A stretch of 64,000 nt of DNA from GCA-2746795 sp963747345 (GTDB taxonomy: Bacteria; Chloroflexota; Anaerolineae; Promineifilales; Promineifilaceae), in NCBI GenBank assembly GCA_963747345.1, contig CAVVFA010000008.1:434001-498000 (forward strand), written 5' to 3'. Positions 19,181-27,618 of the stretch are shown here, piece by piece. Made by a program: the position numbers and the translations under genes. The notes under the pieces were generated by a model. It did not search any database. It had not been told where the DNA came from and saw only the letters and a list, made by a program, of their open reading frames with translations. The number at the start of each line of letters is the position of its first letter. Position 1 is the first letter of the stretch.

Positions 19181-19759
19181 ATGAAATCTTTGGCTCTCGA
19201 TTTTGCTATGAGCGCTTCCGGTGAAGATTTTTCAAGATTAGATGTAATGTGGCATACGCCCCCAAATTGGTGGGGAAATGATGAGCAACCGCTTTCAGTT
19301 GATATTAGAAAATGCTATGCAATAAACGGGGTTTATAACATTAATTTGATTACTTTTCCCACATCAATTCCAATAGATTTTGATCTACATAGTTTGCAAT
19401 TTCCATATACTATCAACGGAATTATTTTGAATGTGGATTTAAGTAGATTTGGGTGGGATTCGGATACCCGTTCTGATAAATCTCGCGCCGACTTAAAATC
19501 TTTAGAGCGAGGTGGAATTCTTTGGATAAAAGATGAGAAATTGCCTTCTGTAATCATTGCTACCAGTTTCAATCCTCCGCTTATCTCAAGGAATGAAATG
19601 CGTAATTTATTAGGTCTTTCTCAAAAAACACCCGTTTTACCGTATCTCAAAAATACTCGTGATGAATCTCGGTTTCAGTTTTTCTTAACGTATGAACATG
19701 AATACATTCAAAACGTCCTAACTGCATTAGTTAACCAGATTAGTGTAAATAATGCCTAA
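19181..19759 (+). CDS. Hypothetical protein next to the IS
   Basis: 192 residues, not recognised. It is soluble, with no signal peptide or transmembrane helix, rich in Trp/Pro near the start (MWHTPPNWWGNDEQPLSVDI) and of mixed alpha/beta character. The open frame runs upstream through the target duplication into the IS end. ATG 19181 has no good ribosome site. The IS may therefore have removed the true N-terminus or promoter. The codon and base composition is more AT-rich than its neighbours and it has no ACGGCCGT copy, which may point to acquired DNA. Confidence 0.5.
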   Translation: MKSLALDFAMSASGEDFSRLDVMWHTPPNWWGNDEQPLSVDIRKCYAINGVYNINLITFPTSIPIDFDLHSLQFPYTINGIILNVDLSRFGWDSDTRSDKSRADLKSLERGGILWIKDEKLPSVIIATSFNPPLISRNEMRNLLGLSQKTPVLPYLKNTRDESRFQFFLTYEHEYIQNVLTALVNQISVNNA

Positions 19760-19840
19760 ATGATTTAAGTAAAAGCCAAATTAGCATTCGGATTAATTCA
19801 AGAAATATATTGGCTTTTACTCAATAGACAGGAGCCAAAG

Positions 19841-20323
19841 ATGGCAGAAATTAGCAGCAATCAAGTTTGGGAAGCAATCCACAAGCAGCTGTTCGCCGTT
19901 CTGGGAATGGTAACAAAAAATGGAGAGGCACGGACTGTGGGCATTGTCTACGTCGAGCAAGATGGCAAACTTTACATTACTTCAAAGAAGCAAACATGGA
20001 AAATTCGCCATATCGTGCAAAATCCGCATGTGTCACTGACTGTGCCAATCCATAAGCGGATTCCGTTCCTGCCCTGGATCAAAATTCCAGCGGCTACAAT
20101 CACTTTCTCGGGCACGGCCAATTTGCTGCTATACCAGGATGTCTCAGATGAAATTATCCAGAAGCTGTTTCGCGGGATAGAGTTCTCTGAAGCAGAACAA
20201 GGTGATTTGCGGATTATTGAGGTCACGCCAGTTGGTGATTTCATCACTTACGGCATCGGTGTGCCGATGATGAAGATGCGAGAGCCGGAAAAGGCGCGGG
20301 GGCGGGTAGCGGTGGTGGGGTAA
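19841..20323 (+). CDS. Pyridoxamine 5'-phosphate oxidase-fold protein
   Basis: 160 residues with the split-barrel flavin/F420-binding fold: VWEAIHKQLFAVLGMVTKNG, GIVYVEQDGKLYITSKKQTW, KIRHIVQNPHVSLTVPI. These strands place it in the PNPOx-like general stress or F420-dependent family. The start at ATG 19841 follows GGAGC. It is likely a small cytoplasmic oxidoreductase or cofactor-binding protein; the cofactor cannot be decided from sequence. It is followed by a strong terminator. Confidence 0.82.
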   Translation: MAEISSNQVWEAIHKQLFAVLGMVTKNGEARTVGIVYVEQDGKLYITSKKQTWKIRHIVQNPHVSLTVPIHKRIPFLPWIKIPAATITFSGTANLLLYQDVSDEIIQKLFRGIEFSEAEQGDLRIIEVTPVGDFITYGIGVPMMKMREPEKARGRVAVVG

Positions 20324-20328
20324 AACAC

Positions 20329-20367
20329 AAGGGGGAAAGGAAACGGCCGTTTCCCTTCCCCCCTTTT
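20329..20367. terminator. Bidirectional terminator with ACGGCCGT at its centre
   Basis: A G/A-rich arm (AAGGGGGAAAGG) and its complement flank AAACGGCCGTTT, forming one long near-perfect hairpin followed by TTTTT. It separates the PNPOx-like gene from the convergent gatB. The palindrome forms the loop-proximal stem. Confidence 0.75.
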
Positions 20368-20388
20368 TAATTTCCTATTTCTGCGTCC

Positions 20389-21858
20389 TTACACAGCCTT
20401 CCGCGCCGCCAACGTCTGCGACAACAAGCGATTCACCACGGCCGGATCCCCTTTCCCCTGGCTCTTCTGCATCACCTGACCCATAAAAAAGCCGCGAAGT
20501 TTTTCTTGACCGCCCAAATAAGCAGTTAGCTTATCTGGATTATCAGCTAAAACCTGCTCAATCATGGCGGCGATGGCACTATCATCCGAGATTTGGCCTA
20601 AGCCTTTTGCTTCCACAATCGCTTGTGCCGATTGGCCGGTGCTAAACATCTCAGCCAGCACTTCTTTGCCGGTGTTGTTGTTGATGGTGCGTTTCTCGAC
20701 CAACTCAACCAACGCGACCAACCCGGCTGGTGTCACCTGAATTTCGTCGATGCTTTGCTTGTGCTCGTTCATCAGCGAGAAGAGATTGTTGATCATCCAG
20801 TTGGCGATGGGTTTGGGTTCACCCCCTGCTTCAATCACCGCCTCAAACCAGGCCGCCACGCCCTTTTCCTCAGTTAAAACCCGCGAATCGTAATCCGAGA
20901 GGCCGTAATCTGACTGATAGCGGGCAACCTTCGCATCGGGCAGTTCGGGCAGGCTGGCTTTGACTTCGGCAATCCATTCATCGCTGATGGACAGCGGCGG
21001 CAAATCTGGCTCGGGGAAGTAGCGGTAATCTTCTGCTTCTTCTTTGCTGCGCTGGCTGAAGGTGATGCGCTTGGTGTCGTGCCAACCCCGTGTTTCCTGG
21101 ACTACTTGAGCGCCGCTTTCGAGAACGGCCGTTTGTCGTTCAATTTCAAACGCTGTGCCATCAGTTAACACCCGGAAACTGTTGAGATTTTTGAGTTCAG
21201 TACGTTTGCCAAATTCAGTCGTGCCAACGGGGCGGATGCTGATATTTGGCTCGACGCGGAAGACACCCTTTTCCAAGTCACCAGCGTTGACTTCCAGATA
21301 GCGCAAAATCTGCCGAATCTTGACGGCATAAGCACGTGCCTCTTCGCCGCTGCGAATATCTGGCTCCGACACAATTTCCAGCAGCGGCACGCCCGAACGA
21401 TTGTAATCGACCAAGGTGCCTTCTTCAGACAGATTAGCGGTACGATCTAAATGGGTCAGCTTACCTGTATCTTCTTCCATATGCACACGGCGCACGCGAA
21501 TGCGCTTGCTCGTGCCATCTTCCAGTTCGATGTCGAGCCAGCCGTGTAAGCCAATCGGCAGTTCATATTGGCTGAGTTGGTATGCTTTGGGCAGGTCGGG
21601 ATAGAAGTAGTTTTTGCGGGCGAAGATGTTGTGGTGCTGCACCTCGCAGTTCAACGCCAGCGCCACCCGCATCGAATACTCGACAGCTTTCTGGTTGATG
21701 ACGGGCAACATGCCTGGCATCCCTAAACAGACGGGACAAACGGCCGTGTTGGGCGGCGCTTCTACGCTGTCCACCACCTTGCAGCGGCAGAACATCTTGG
21801 AATTGGTCATCAACTCCGCATGAATTTCTAACCCGATGATTGCTTCGTATTTACTCAT
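20389..21858 (-). CDS. gatB: Asp/Glu-tRNA(Asn/Gln) amidotransferase subunit B
   Basis: 489 residues, intact and of normal length. It activates misacylated Asp-tRNA(Asn) or Glu-tRNA(Gln) for transamidation together with GatA and GatC. It begins YEAIIGLEIHAELMTNSKMF, with zinc ligands in CRC and CPVC. HNIFARKNYFYPDLPKAYQL and SGVPLLEIVSEPDIRS are hallmark motifs. The C-terminal helical and YqeY-like tail ends with RGFFMGQVMQKSQGKGDP. It closes a minus-strand run that begins with gatC and gatA, five genes upstream. An intact asnS also exists, so the complex is probably needed for Gln-tRNA(Gln). Confidence 0.97.
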   Translation of the reverse strand: MSKYEAIIGLEIHAELMTNSKMFCRCKVVDSVEAPPNTAVCPVCLGMPGMLPVINQKAVEYSMRVALALNCEVQHHNIFARKNYFYPDLPKAYQLSQYELPIGLHGWLDIELEDGTSKRIRVRRVHMEEDTGKLTHLDRTANLSEEGTLVDYNRSGVPLLEIVSEPDIRSGEEARAYAVKIRQILRYLEVNAGDLEKGVFRVEPNISIRPVGTTEFGKRTELKNLNSFRVLTDGTAFEIERQTAVLESGAQVVQETRGWHDTKRITFSQRSKEEAEDYRYFPEPDLPPLSISDEWIAEVKASLPELPDAKVARYQSDYGLSDYDSRVLTEEKGVAAWFEAVIEAGGEPKPIANWMINNLFSLMNEHKQSIDEIQVTPAGLVALVELVEKRTINNNTGKEVLAEMFSTGQSAQAIVEAKGLGQISDDSAIAAMIEQVLADNPDKLTAYLGGQEKLRGFFMGQVMQKSQGKGDPAVVNRLLSQTLAARKAV

Positions 21859-21868
21859 AATAAATTAT

Positions 21869-23029
21869 CTACCCATGCCGACGCATAAATGAGTCCATGC
21901 GGTTCAGGGCTTCTTCGATTTTTTCGTAGGATTGGGCGTAGGCGGCGCGGACGTAGCCGTTGCCACTGGCGCCAAACGCTTCGCCAGGAATGACGGCCAC
22001 TTCTTCTTCCGCAAGCAGACGGTTGGCAAATTCTTCACTGCTCATGCCGCTGCGGGCGATGGAGGGGAAGGCGTAGAAGGCCCCTTTTGGCTCAAAACAG
22101 TCGAGGCCGAGGGTGTTGAAGCCATCCACAATGAGGCGGCGGCGGCGGTCATATTCAGCGACCATGCGCTGCACGGAATCATGGCCGTCTTCGAGGGCGG
22201 CAACGGCCGCCGCCTGGGCGGTGGTGGGAGCGGACATGATGGTATATTGATGCACTTTGCGCATGGCGTCGAGCAGGTCGGGATTGGCGCAAGCGTAGCC
22301 GATACGCCAGCCAGTCATGGCGTAGTTTTTGCTGAAGCCACCGAGCAAAATGGTGCGGTCGCGCATCCCAGGCAGGCTGGGAACGCAGGTGTGGGTCACG
22401 CCATAGACGAGTTGGTCGTAGATTTCGTCGGAGAGGATGAGCAGATCATGCTCTTCGGCGACGGCGGCGATTTCGAGCATCCGTTCGCGGCTCATAACGG
22501 CGCCGGTGGGGTTGTTGGGGTAGCCGAGGAAGATGGCTTTTGTTTTGTCGGTGATGCGGGCTTCGATGTCTTCGGCTGTCACCTGGAATTGGTGCTCAAC
22601 GTAGCACGGCACCATCACGGGTAGGCCGCCAGCAAAGCTCACTTCGGGCGCATACGAGACGAAGCAGGGTTCTGGAATGATCACTTCGTCGCCTGGATCG
22701 AGAACGGCCGTCATTGCTAAATAAACCGCTTCACTCACCCCCACCGTAATGATGATTTCATGTTCAGCATCGTAAGAGACACCATACAGTTTGCTGATGT
22801 GTTTACTGAGAGCGCGGCGTAGTTCGGCCGTGCCGCTGTTGGAGGTATAGCCCGTTTCACCTCGGTTGAGGGAGGCGATGCCCGCTTGCAAAATGGGCTG
22901 GGGTGTCACAAAATCCGGTTCGCCAATGCCAAGCGAGATAACGTCTTTCATGGTGGCCACGATGTCGAAGAATTTACGAATGCCGGATGGCGGGGTTTGC
23001 GCCACGCGCTGAGAGATGAATTTATTCAT
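21869..23029 (-). CDS. Class I/II PLP-dependent aminotransferase
   Basis: 387 residues from ATG 23029 (GGAG seven bases upstream), 10 bp before gatB. The aspartate-aminotransferase fold is clear: VISLGIGEPDFVTPQP, GYTSNSGTAELRRAL, YPNNPTGAVMS and LSDEIYDQLVYG. The PLP Lys lies in GGFSKNYAMTGWRIGYA. The C-terminal Arg region is VRAAYAQSYEKIEEAL. It could serve Asp, aromatic or alanine-type substrates; the sequence does not decide. Its position in the gat operon may reflect shared amino-acid and translation supply. Confidence 0.92.
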   Translation of the reverse strand: MNKFISQRVAQTPPSGIRKFFDIVATMKDVISLGIGEPDFVTPQPILQAGIASLNRGETGYTSNSGTAELRRALSKHISKLYGVSYDAEHEIIITVGVSEAVYLAMTAVLDPGDEVIIPEPCFVSYAPEVSFAGGLPVMVPCYVEHQFQVTAEDIEARITDKTKAIFLGYPNNPTGAVMSRERMLEIAAVAEEHDLLILSDEIYDQLVYGVTHTCVPSLPGMRDRTILLGGFSKNYAMTGWRIGYACANPDLLDAMRKVHQYTIMSAPTTAQAAAVAALEDGHDSVQRMVAEYDRRRRLIVDGFNTLGLDCFEPKGAFYAFPSIARSGMSSEEFANRLLAEEEVAVIPGEAFGASGNGYVRAAYAQSYEKIEEALNRMDSFMRRHG

Positions 23030-23059
23030 GGGAATCTCCGTGTTTCGTAGCACGACGCA

Positions 23060-23947
23060 CTACGTTAGTTGAACGGTTGCGTTGTCACCAACGAATATTT
23101 TTTGTATTTTACCGGTGATTTTCGTGTTTTCACCAACGATTGAGCCGTTGAGGATGCAATTTTCGATGTGGGCACCCGCGTCAATGATGCTGTTGCTGAT
23201 GATGGCATTTTTGATGGTGACACCAGCACCGATGTGGGCATAGGGGCCAATAACGCCCGATTCGATGAAAGCATCTTCGGCGATGTAGACGGGGGGTAGC
23301 ACGGTGAAATCTTCAGCGTAGCTGCGGTCGATGGCGTCTGGTGTTGAACCTTGGCCTAGCGCCAATAGTCGTTTGTTGGCTTGCAGAAGGCTGTCGGGTG
23401 TACGAGCATCGAGCCATTGTTTGACGGGTTTGCGTACGATGACTGCCCCTTCGTTGCGCAAGTACTTGAGGGCGTCGTTGTAGTTGGTGGTGGCTTGGAG
23501 GGCGGCTAGGAGAGAACGGCCGTTTCTAAACCACCATACATTCGCATCTTCATCGGGCTTGTCGGGTTGGGTCATCACCACAACATCGGCACCAGGTTCA
23601 GGAATGGTGGCATAATCACATTCAGATAACGTTCGCCGCGAAATAACCAACACAGGCTCATCATCCAAATAATCTCGGCAAGCCAGGATAGATTTCGAGC
23701 GGCCGCCCGTTTCTATGTGGACATACGAGGCATTTAAAGTCGGGAAATTTTCTGCCACCCACACTTTTATGGTTTCTTCGTATTGTCCCGATGCAAAAAT
23801 GACCTCATCTGTGGGGCTTGTTTGTAACAAATTCAAAACATGTCCCAAAATCGTGTTGCCGGATAGGCTTAACAATGATTCTGGGCGACCGGCTGCCAGG
23901 TTCGTCAGGGTGGTGTTTTTATGAGTTAATGGGATTATTATTTTCAA
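23060..23947 (-). CDS. Nucleotidyltransferase-like protein with left-handed beta-helix, degenerate signature
   Basis: 295 residues. The N-terminal Rossmann-like domain resembles sugar-1-phosphate nucleotidyltransferases. The usual GxGTR...PKP signature is replaced by NLAAGRPESLLSLSGNTILG, and the metal-binding region is hard to place. The C-terminal 80 residues are hexapeptide repeats (VYIAEDAFIESGVIGPYAHI, GAGVTIKNAIISNSIIDAGA) typical of a left-handed beta-helix. A cytoplasmic enzyme or binding protein of sugar-nucleotide metabolism is likely, but catalysis is doubtful. It lies 30 bp upstream of the aminotransferase in the same run. Confidence 0.75.
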   Translation of the reverse strand: MKIIIPLTHKNTTLTNLAAGRPESLLSLSGNTILGHVLNLLQTSPTDEVIFASGQYEETIKVWVAENFPTLNASYVHIETGGRSKSILACRDYLDDEPVLVISRRTLSECDYATIPEPGADVVVMTQPDKPDEDANVWWFRNGRSLLAALQATTNYNDALKYLRNEGAVIVRKPVKQWLDARTPDSLLQANKRLLALGQGSTPDAIDRSYAEDFTVLPPVYIAEDAFIESGVIGPYAHIGAGVTIKNAIISNSIIDAGAHIENCILNGSIVGENTKITGKIQKIFVGDNATVQLT

Positions 23948-23997
23948 TGCGGTTCTCCTTTTCTACCGGCACTTAGTAATCGTTCGGTAATAAGTTC

Positions 23998-24042
23998 GTA
24001 GTGATGACTTTAGTCATCATGACCACTTTGGTGGTCACTACA
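23998..24042. repeat. Nested inverted repeats
   Basis: GATGACT/AGTCATC (24003-24018) and TGACCACTTTGGTGGTCA (24020-24037) are two adjacent hairpins inside an outer GTAGTGA/TCACTAC pair. Such cloverleaf intergenic repeats probably belong to a dispersed family. They lie between the nucleotidyltransferase-like gene and the MITE-like element. Confidence 0.6.
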
Positions 24043-24096
24043 AACCTAAATTGCTAACTTATTTTTGCATGGTTACTTAAAAAATGTCCATCTTCT

Positions 24097-24122
24097 GGAT
24101 TCCCGCCTTCGCGGGAATGACA
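24097..24122. repeat. ATTCCCGC-CTTC-GCGGGAAT hairpin repeat
   Basis: A perfect 8-bp stem with a CTTC loop (24099-24118), in a wider word (TCTGGATTCCCGCCTTCGCG) that I associate with dispersed repeats in many bacterial genomes. No gene lies within 23948-24260. Confidence 0.6.
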
Positions 24123-24149
24123 AGTCTTAAAAACTATTTTTATGCTGTA

Positions 24150-24264
24150 TTAGGTAAAAGCGGGAAAGTTTTTGGAAATAAAATCGCGCGAAACCCGCTT
24201 TTCCTTGAAGGAAACTACAATTTTGCGTGTTGGTAATTTTAATAACTTTTTGTGGTTTACCTAA
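24150..24264. mobile_element. 115-bp MITE-like element, copy 2
   Basis: Same length, same ends (TTAGGTAAA and TTTACCTAA) and same two internal stem-loops as the copy at 6943-7057, with five substitutions. It lies in the same left-right orientation. Here it is downstream of a minus-strand gene, so its placement relative to genes is not conserved, which argues for a mobile element over a leader RNA. Its right end supplies the stop codon of the unknown gene next to it. Confidence 0.85.
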
Positions 24265-24603
24265 ATATGCGCCGAGGCTAAATCCTGATCAATGGACTGC
24301 GTTTGTTGCTGCATTTCGGTGATGACATCGAGATACCACCACCAATGTGAAGATGGCACATCCGCCTCGTGCCGCCAACTTGCTAGATCAGCAATTTCCT
24401 GGATAGCTTGATAAAACAGAAATGCTTGATTTCTTAACGATTGGTCGGCGTTTAAGAGCCGTACGTCTTTCTCCATCTGTTAAATGAGGTTCATGTTTAG
24501 CAATTTCACTGCGGATCATGAGCATATCTAAATGCTCCATGCCACTTACATCTGAAAATTGAACATCCACTTCATAAGCTGACAGTAACTCTTTATAACT
24601 CAT
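24261..24603 (-). CDS. Conserved-looking hypothetical protein B (one frameshift)
   Basis: About 114 residues starting MSYKELLSAYEVDVQFSDVS at ATG 24603. The frame breaks near 24470 and continues LLNADQSLRNQAFLFYQAIQ, then ASWRHEADVPSSHWWWYLDV. It is acidic and helical, with a WWWYLDV cluster. I do not recognise a named family. It overlaps the end of hypothetical A by 11 bp, so the two are translated together and probably work as a pair. The MITE-like element forms the last codons and stop, so the C-terminus may be altered. Confidence 0.6.
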
Positions 24604-24985
24604 TGTCCACCTCGCCTAACAAACCAATATACTCAAATCCAGGTTTGTTTAAATAATGTTCTGGACGGTCAACAACAAAAGCACTTTCCATGACACAATC
24701 ATAAGAAAACATGACTAGCCACTGATGTCGCTGTACGGTTGCCACAATAGTGATATAAGGTGAGCGATTGTACCAGTAACGGAATAGTTGGGCTGACTTG
24801 TCTTGTAACACCGTTTGAATAACTTGCTCATAATCTGCAAGAACGGCCGTTGTCGATAAATGACCTCTCAGTATTCGTTTCTGTAGGTGCCTCTCGCTAC
24901 TATTCCCTTTCCAGCGAATGTTATTACGTATAGCTTCAATTCCTCGCAGCATTTCAGCAAGTTCAGACGAAGATAATTTAGTCAT
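24593..24985 (-). CDS. Hypothetical protein A, partner of B
   Basis: 130 residues, intact, starting at ATG 24985. It has a basic N-terminal helix (RHLQKRILRGHLSTTAVLAD), then beta-rich text with aromatic residues (YWYNRSPYITIVATVQRHQW, then LVMFSYDCVMESAFVV). No named family is recognised. Overlapping small gene pairs such as A and B inside an operon are often toxin-antitoxin-like, but there is no sequence motif here to prove it. It begins 7 bp after the end of gatA on the minus strand. Confidence 0.6.
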   Translation of the reverse strand: MTKLSSSELAEMLRGIEAIRNNIRWKGNSSERHLQKRILRGHLSTTAVLADYEQVIQTVLQDKSAQLFRYWYNRSPYITIVATVQRHQWLVMFSYDCVMESAFVVDRPEHYLNKPGFEYIGLLGEVDNEL

Positions 24986-24991
24986 AGATGC

Positions 24992-26448
24992 TTATATTTT
25001 AGCAGGTTCTGGCAACTTCTTGTGCCAATCAGTTGCCTGTTCATACGCATAGGCGGCGTTTAAAATTGTAGCTTCTTGTAACGTGTTGCCAATGAGCTGC
25101 AAGCCAATGGGCAGACCCCTTGCTGTCGAAACCGCAGGGAACGTTGAGACCACAGCTTGCACTGAGGTTAACAGATAACGTAAAAATATCAGCAAGATAC
25201 ATCGCCAGCGGATCATCTGCTTTTTCGCCGATTTTGAAGGCGGTGGTGGGGCTGGTGGGGCAAGCGATAACATCCACTTGCTCAAAAGCGTTGAGGAAAT
25301 CTTGCTTGATGAGGGTGCGCACTTTGAGCGCCCGGCCGTAATATTCATCATAGTAACCAGCGGAGAGGGCATACGTTCCTAGCATAATGCGGCGCTTTAC
25401 CTCTGGGCCGAAAAGGGAGCGCGTTTTCTTGACCGAATCGATCATGTCACTGCCTTCCAGGCGCGGGCCGTAACGCACGCCGTCGTAGCGGGCGAGGTTG
25501 GCGCTGGCTTCGGCGGGGGCGATTAGGTAGTAGACGGGCAAGGCGTACTGGGTATGGGGCAGGCTGATTTCGACGATTTCTGCACCCAGTTCTTCCAGTT
25601 TGGCGATGGCGGTGCGAACGGCCGTTTCCACCTCCGCTATCTATCCCGTCAATAAAATACTCTTTCGGCACCCCGACTCTAAGTCCCTGAATATTGCCAG
25701 TAAGCGCCGCTTCAAAATCTGGCACATCCACATCAAGCGACGTGGAATCACGGGGATCGTAGCCAGCGGTGGCTTGGAAAATGGCGGTACAATCGGCGAC
25801 GGTGCGGCCAAATTGACCAACCTGATCCAGTGACGAGGCAAAGGCAACCACACCCCAGCGGGATAAACGGCCGTAAGTGGGGCGCAAGCCCACGAGACTG
25901 CAAAACGAAGCGGGCTGGCGCACAGAGCCGCCCGTGTCGGTTCCGAGAGCGGCGTAAGCCAGTCCAGCCGATACGGCGGCGGCGCTGCCGCCACTGCTGC
26001 CACCAGGCACCCGTTCTAAATCCCAGGGGTTGCTGGTGGTGAAAAAGCCGGAATTCTCCGTGGAAGAACCCATGGCAAACTCATCGGTATTGGTCTTACC
26101 CAGGATGACGGCGCCTGCTGCTTCCAACTTGTCCACGACAAAGGCGTTGTAGGGCGGAATAAAGCCTTCCAGGATTTTGCTGCCGGCGGTACAGGGCACG
26201 CCTTGCACGCTGATGATGTCTTTGACGGCGACGGGAATGCCCAGCAACGGGCTGTCTTCCCCGTTGGCGCGGCGCTCATCGGCGGCAGCGGCTTGTTCTA
26301 ATGCGAGTTCGTCGGTGACGGTGAGGTAGCTGTTGACGTCGTTGTCGATGGCGACGATGCGGTCGATCATGGCTTGCGTCAATTCGACGCTGGTAGTTTC
26401 ACCTTTGCGCAGGGCGTCTCTGGCTTCGATTAGGGTTGTGTAATCCAT
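24992..26448 (-). CDS. gatA: Asp/Glu-tRNA amidotransferase subunit A (two frameshifts)
   Basis: The amidase-signature subunit, which hydrolyses Gln and supplies ammonia to GatB. From ATG 26448 it shows the catalytic Lys in GIPVAVKDIISVQGVPCTAG, the cis-Ser region RVPGGSSGGSAAAVSAGLAY and the nucleophile Ser in LGTDTGGSVRQPAS. The frame breaks near 25630 (after VPKEYFIDGIDSG) and near 25125 (after SASCGLNVPCGFD). The end LPIGLQLIGNTLQEATIL is typical. Total length is about 486 residues, as usual. It follows gatC by 96 bp. Confidence 0.95.
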
Positions 26449-26544
26449 AGTTTTTTCTCTGAAATAAAAAAAGGGCGCATTGGCCCTATGAATGATGATG
26501 GATGGAAACGGCCACTTCGACCTGACTCAGCACTAGCGTTTTCC

Positions 26545-26836
26545 TTACTCGTCTAAAACAGATTGGATGAGGAACTGGTTCTGTGCTTGCTTGGGGGCAT
26601 TGAACAAGCACCTCATCTATGGCTAAACCGGGCGCGGCGATATCTTCCCGCATCACATTTTCTTGGGCGATGGCATGGGCTGTCGGTACAATGCCATCGA
26701 GATCCAGTTCATTGAGCATCTCGGCATAGTCGAGAACGGCCGTTAGTTGTTCTAAATATTGTGCTTTTTCGGCGGGGGTCAGTTCAAGGCGAGCCAAGTT
26801 GGCGATTTTTTCAACATCTTGTGGTGTGAGTGACAT
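26545..26836 (-). CDS. gatC: Asp/Glu-tRNA amidotransferase subunit C (one frameshift)
   Basis: The small subunit that stabilises GatA. It starts MSLTPQDVEKIANLARLELT at ATG 26836, followed by the MLNELDLDGIVPTAHA helix and MREDIA. Near 26590 the frame changes: read in the -1 frame, the conserved end NQFLIQSVLDE appears, with its stop at 26547-26545. The longer reading with a Val/Ser/His tail to 26486 is an artefact of the shift. First gene of the minus-strand gat run. Confidence 0.93.
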
Positions 26837-26939
26837 CGTTTTCTCCCTAATTTTGAACTGGGCAGATTATAGCACTGGCAAAAACAGCGGCAAAGAGACA
26901 AAGATGCCCCTTTGTCTCTCTTTGCTTTTGTAGAAATTG

Positions 26940-27515
26940 CTAGGAAACGGCCGTTTCACTTCCTGCTTCCAATTCGACATCTTCTTCATCATCAAATCGG
27001 GCGTGGAATTCTTCTTCCGTCCAGAGATTTTCTGGTGCAGTGAGTTTGTCGATGAAAAGAACGCCATTGAGATGATCAATTTCATGCTGGAAGATGCGAG
27101 CCGTCCAGCCACCTAATTTCAGCTTGATTTTCTTGCCATGACGGTCTTGCGCACGTACGCGAATCGATCGAGAGCGTTCCACCTCACCCAAATAACCGGG
27201 GATGGAAAGACAGCCTTCAATACCGTCTTCCGTATCATTTGAAGTCCATACGATTTCCGGGTTTACAATGACAAATAAATCTCGGGTATCGGGAATTTCG
27301 TTATCGTCTTCGTCATAGTCTGGCAACGATTCGATAACGGCTAATCGACGATTCTCGCCAATCTGGGGAGCGGCCAGACCAACGCCATTGGCGTTGCGCA
27401 TCGTTTCAATCATATTGTCGATGAGGATTTGTAACTCATCGTCAAACTGCGTCACGGGACGCATTTTTTGCCGTAAAATGGCATTGGGTAAGGTTACAAT
27501 GTCTAATAAGCTCAT
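26940..27515 (-). CDS. def: Peptide deformylase
   Basis: 191 residues, intact. It removes the formyl group from nascent N-terminal Met. All three family motifs are present: GVGLAAPQ (residues about 43-50), EGCLS with the metal Cys, and QHEIDHLNG with both metal His. There is an acidic loop insertion (YDEDDNEIPDTRD) before the second motif, and the C-terminal tail is acidic. It starts at ATG 27515. It is 104 bp from the gatC start, on the same strand but probably a separate unit. The final codons contain an ACGGCCGT copy read as ETAVS. Confidence 0.96.
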   Translation of the reverse strand: MSLLDIVTLPNAILRQKMRPVTQFDDELQILIDNMIETMRNANGVGLAAPQIGENRRLAVIESLPDYDEDDNEIPDTRDLFVIVNPEIVWTSNDTEDGIEGCLSIPGYLGEVERSRSIRVRAQDRHGKKIKLKLGGWTARIFQHEIDHLNGVLFIDKLTAPENLWTEEEFHARFDDEEDVELEAGSETAVS

Positions 27516-27618
27516 AGTGTCTATTTTATGGGAAATTGGGGGATTCAGCCAAATTCAGTAAACAGCATTTAATATTCCGTAAACAGCTATTTATTTATTC
27601 TGGTTGTGTGCTCACTTT

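Noticed and set aside
21932..22624. 230-codon plus-strand open frame, Gly/Ala/Val-rich
   Set aside because: Antisense of the PLP aminotransferase, whose motifs are all on the minus strand.
26486..26544. C-terminal extension of gatC
   Set aside because: The extra residues come from reading past a frameshift; the conserved end SVLDE lies in the other frame with a stop at 26545.
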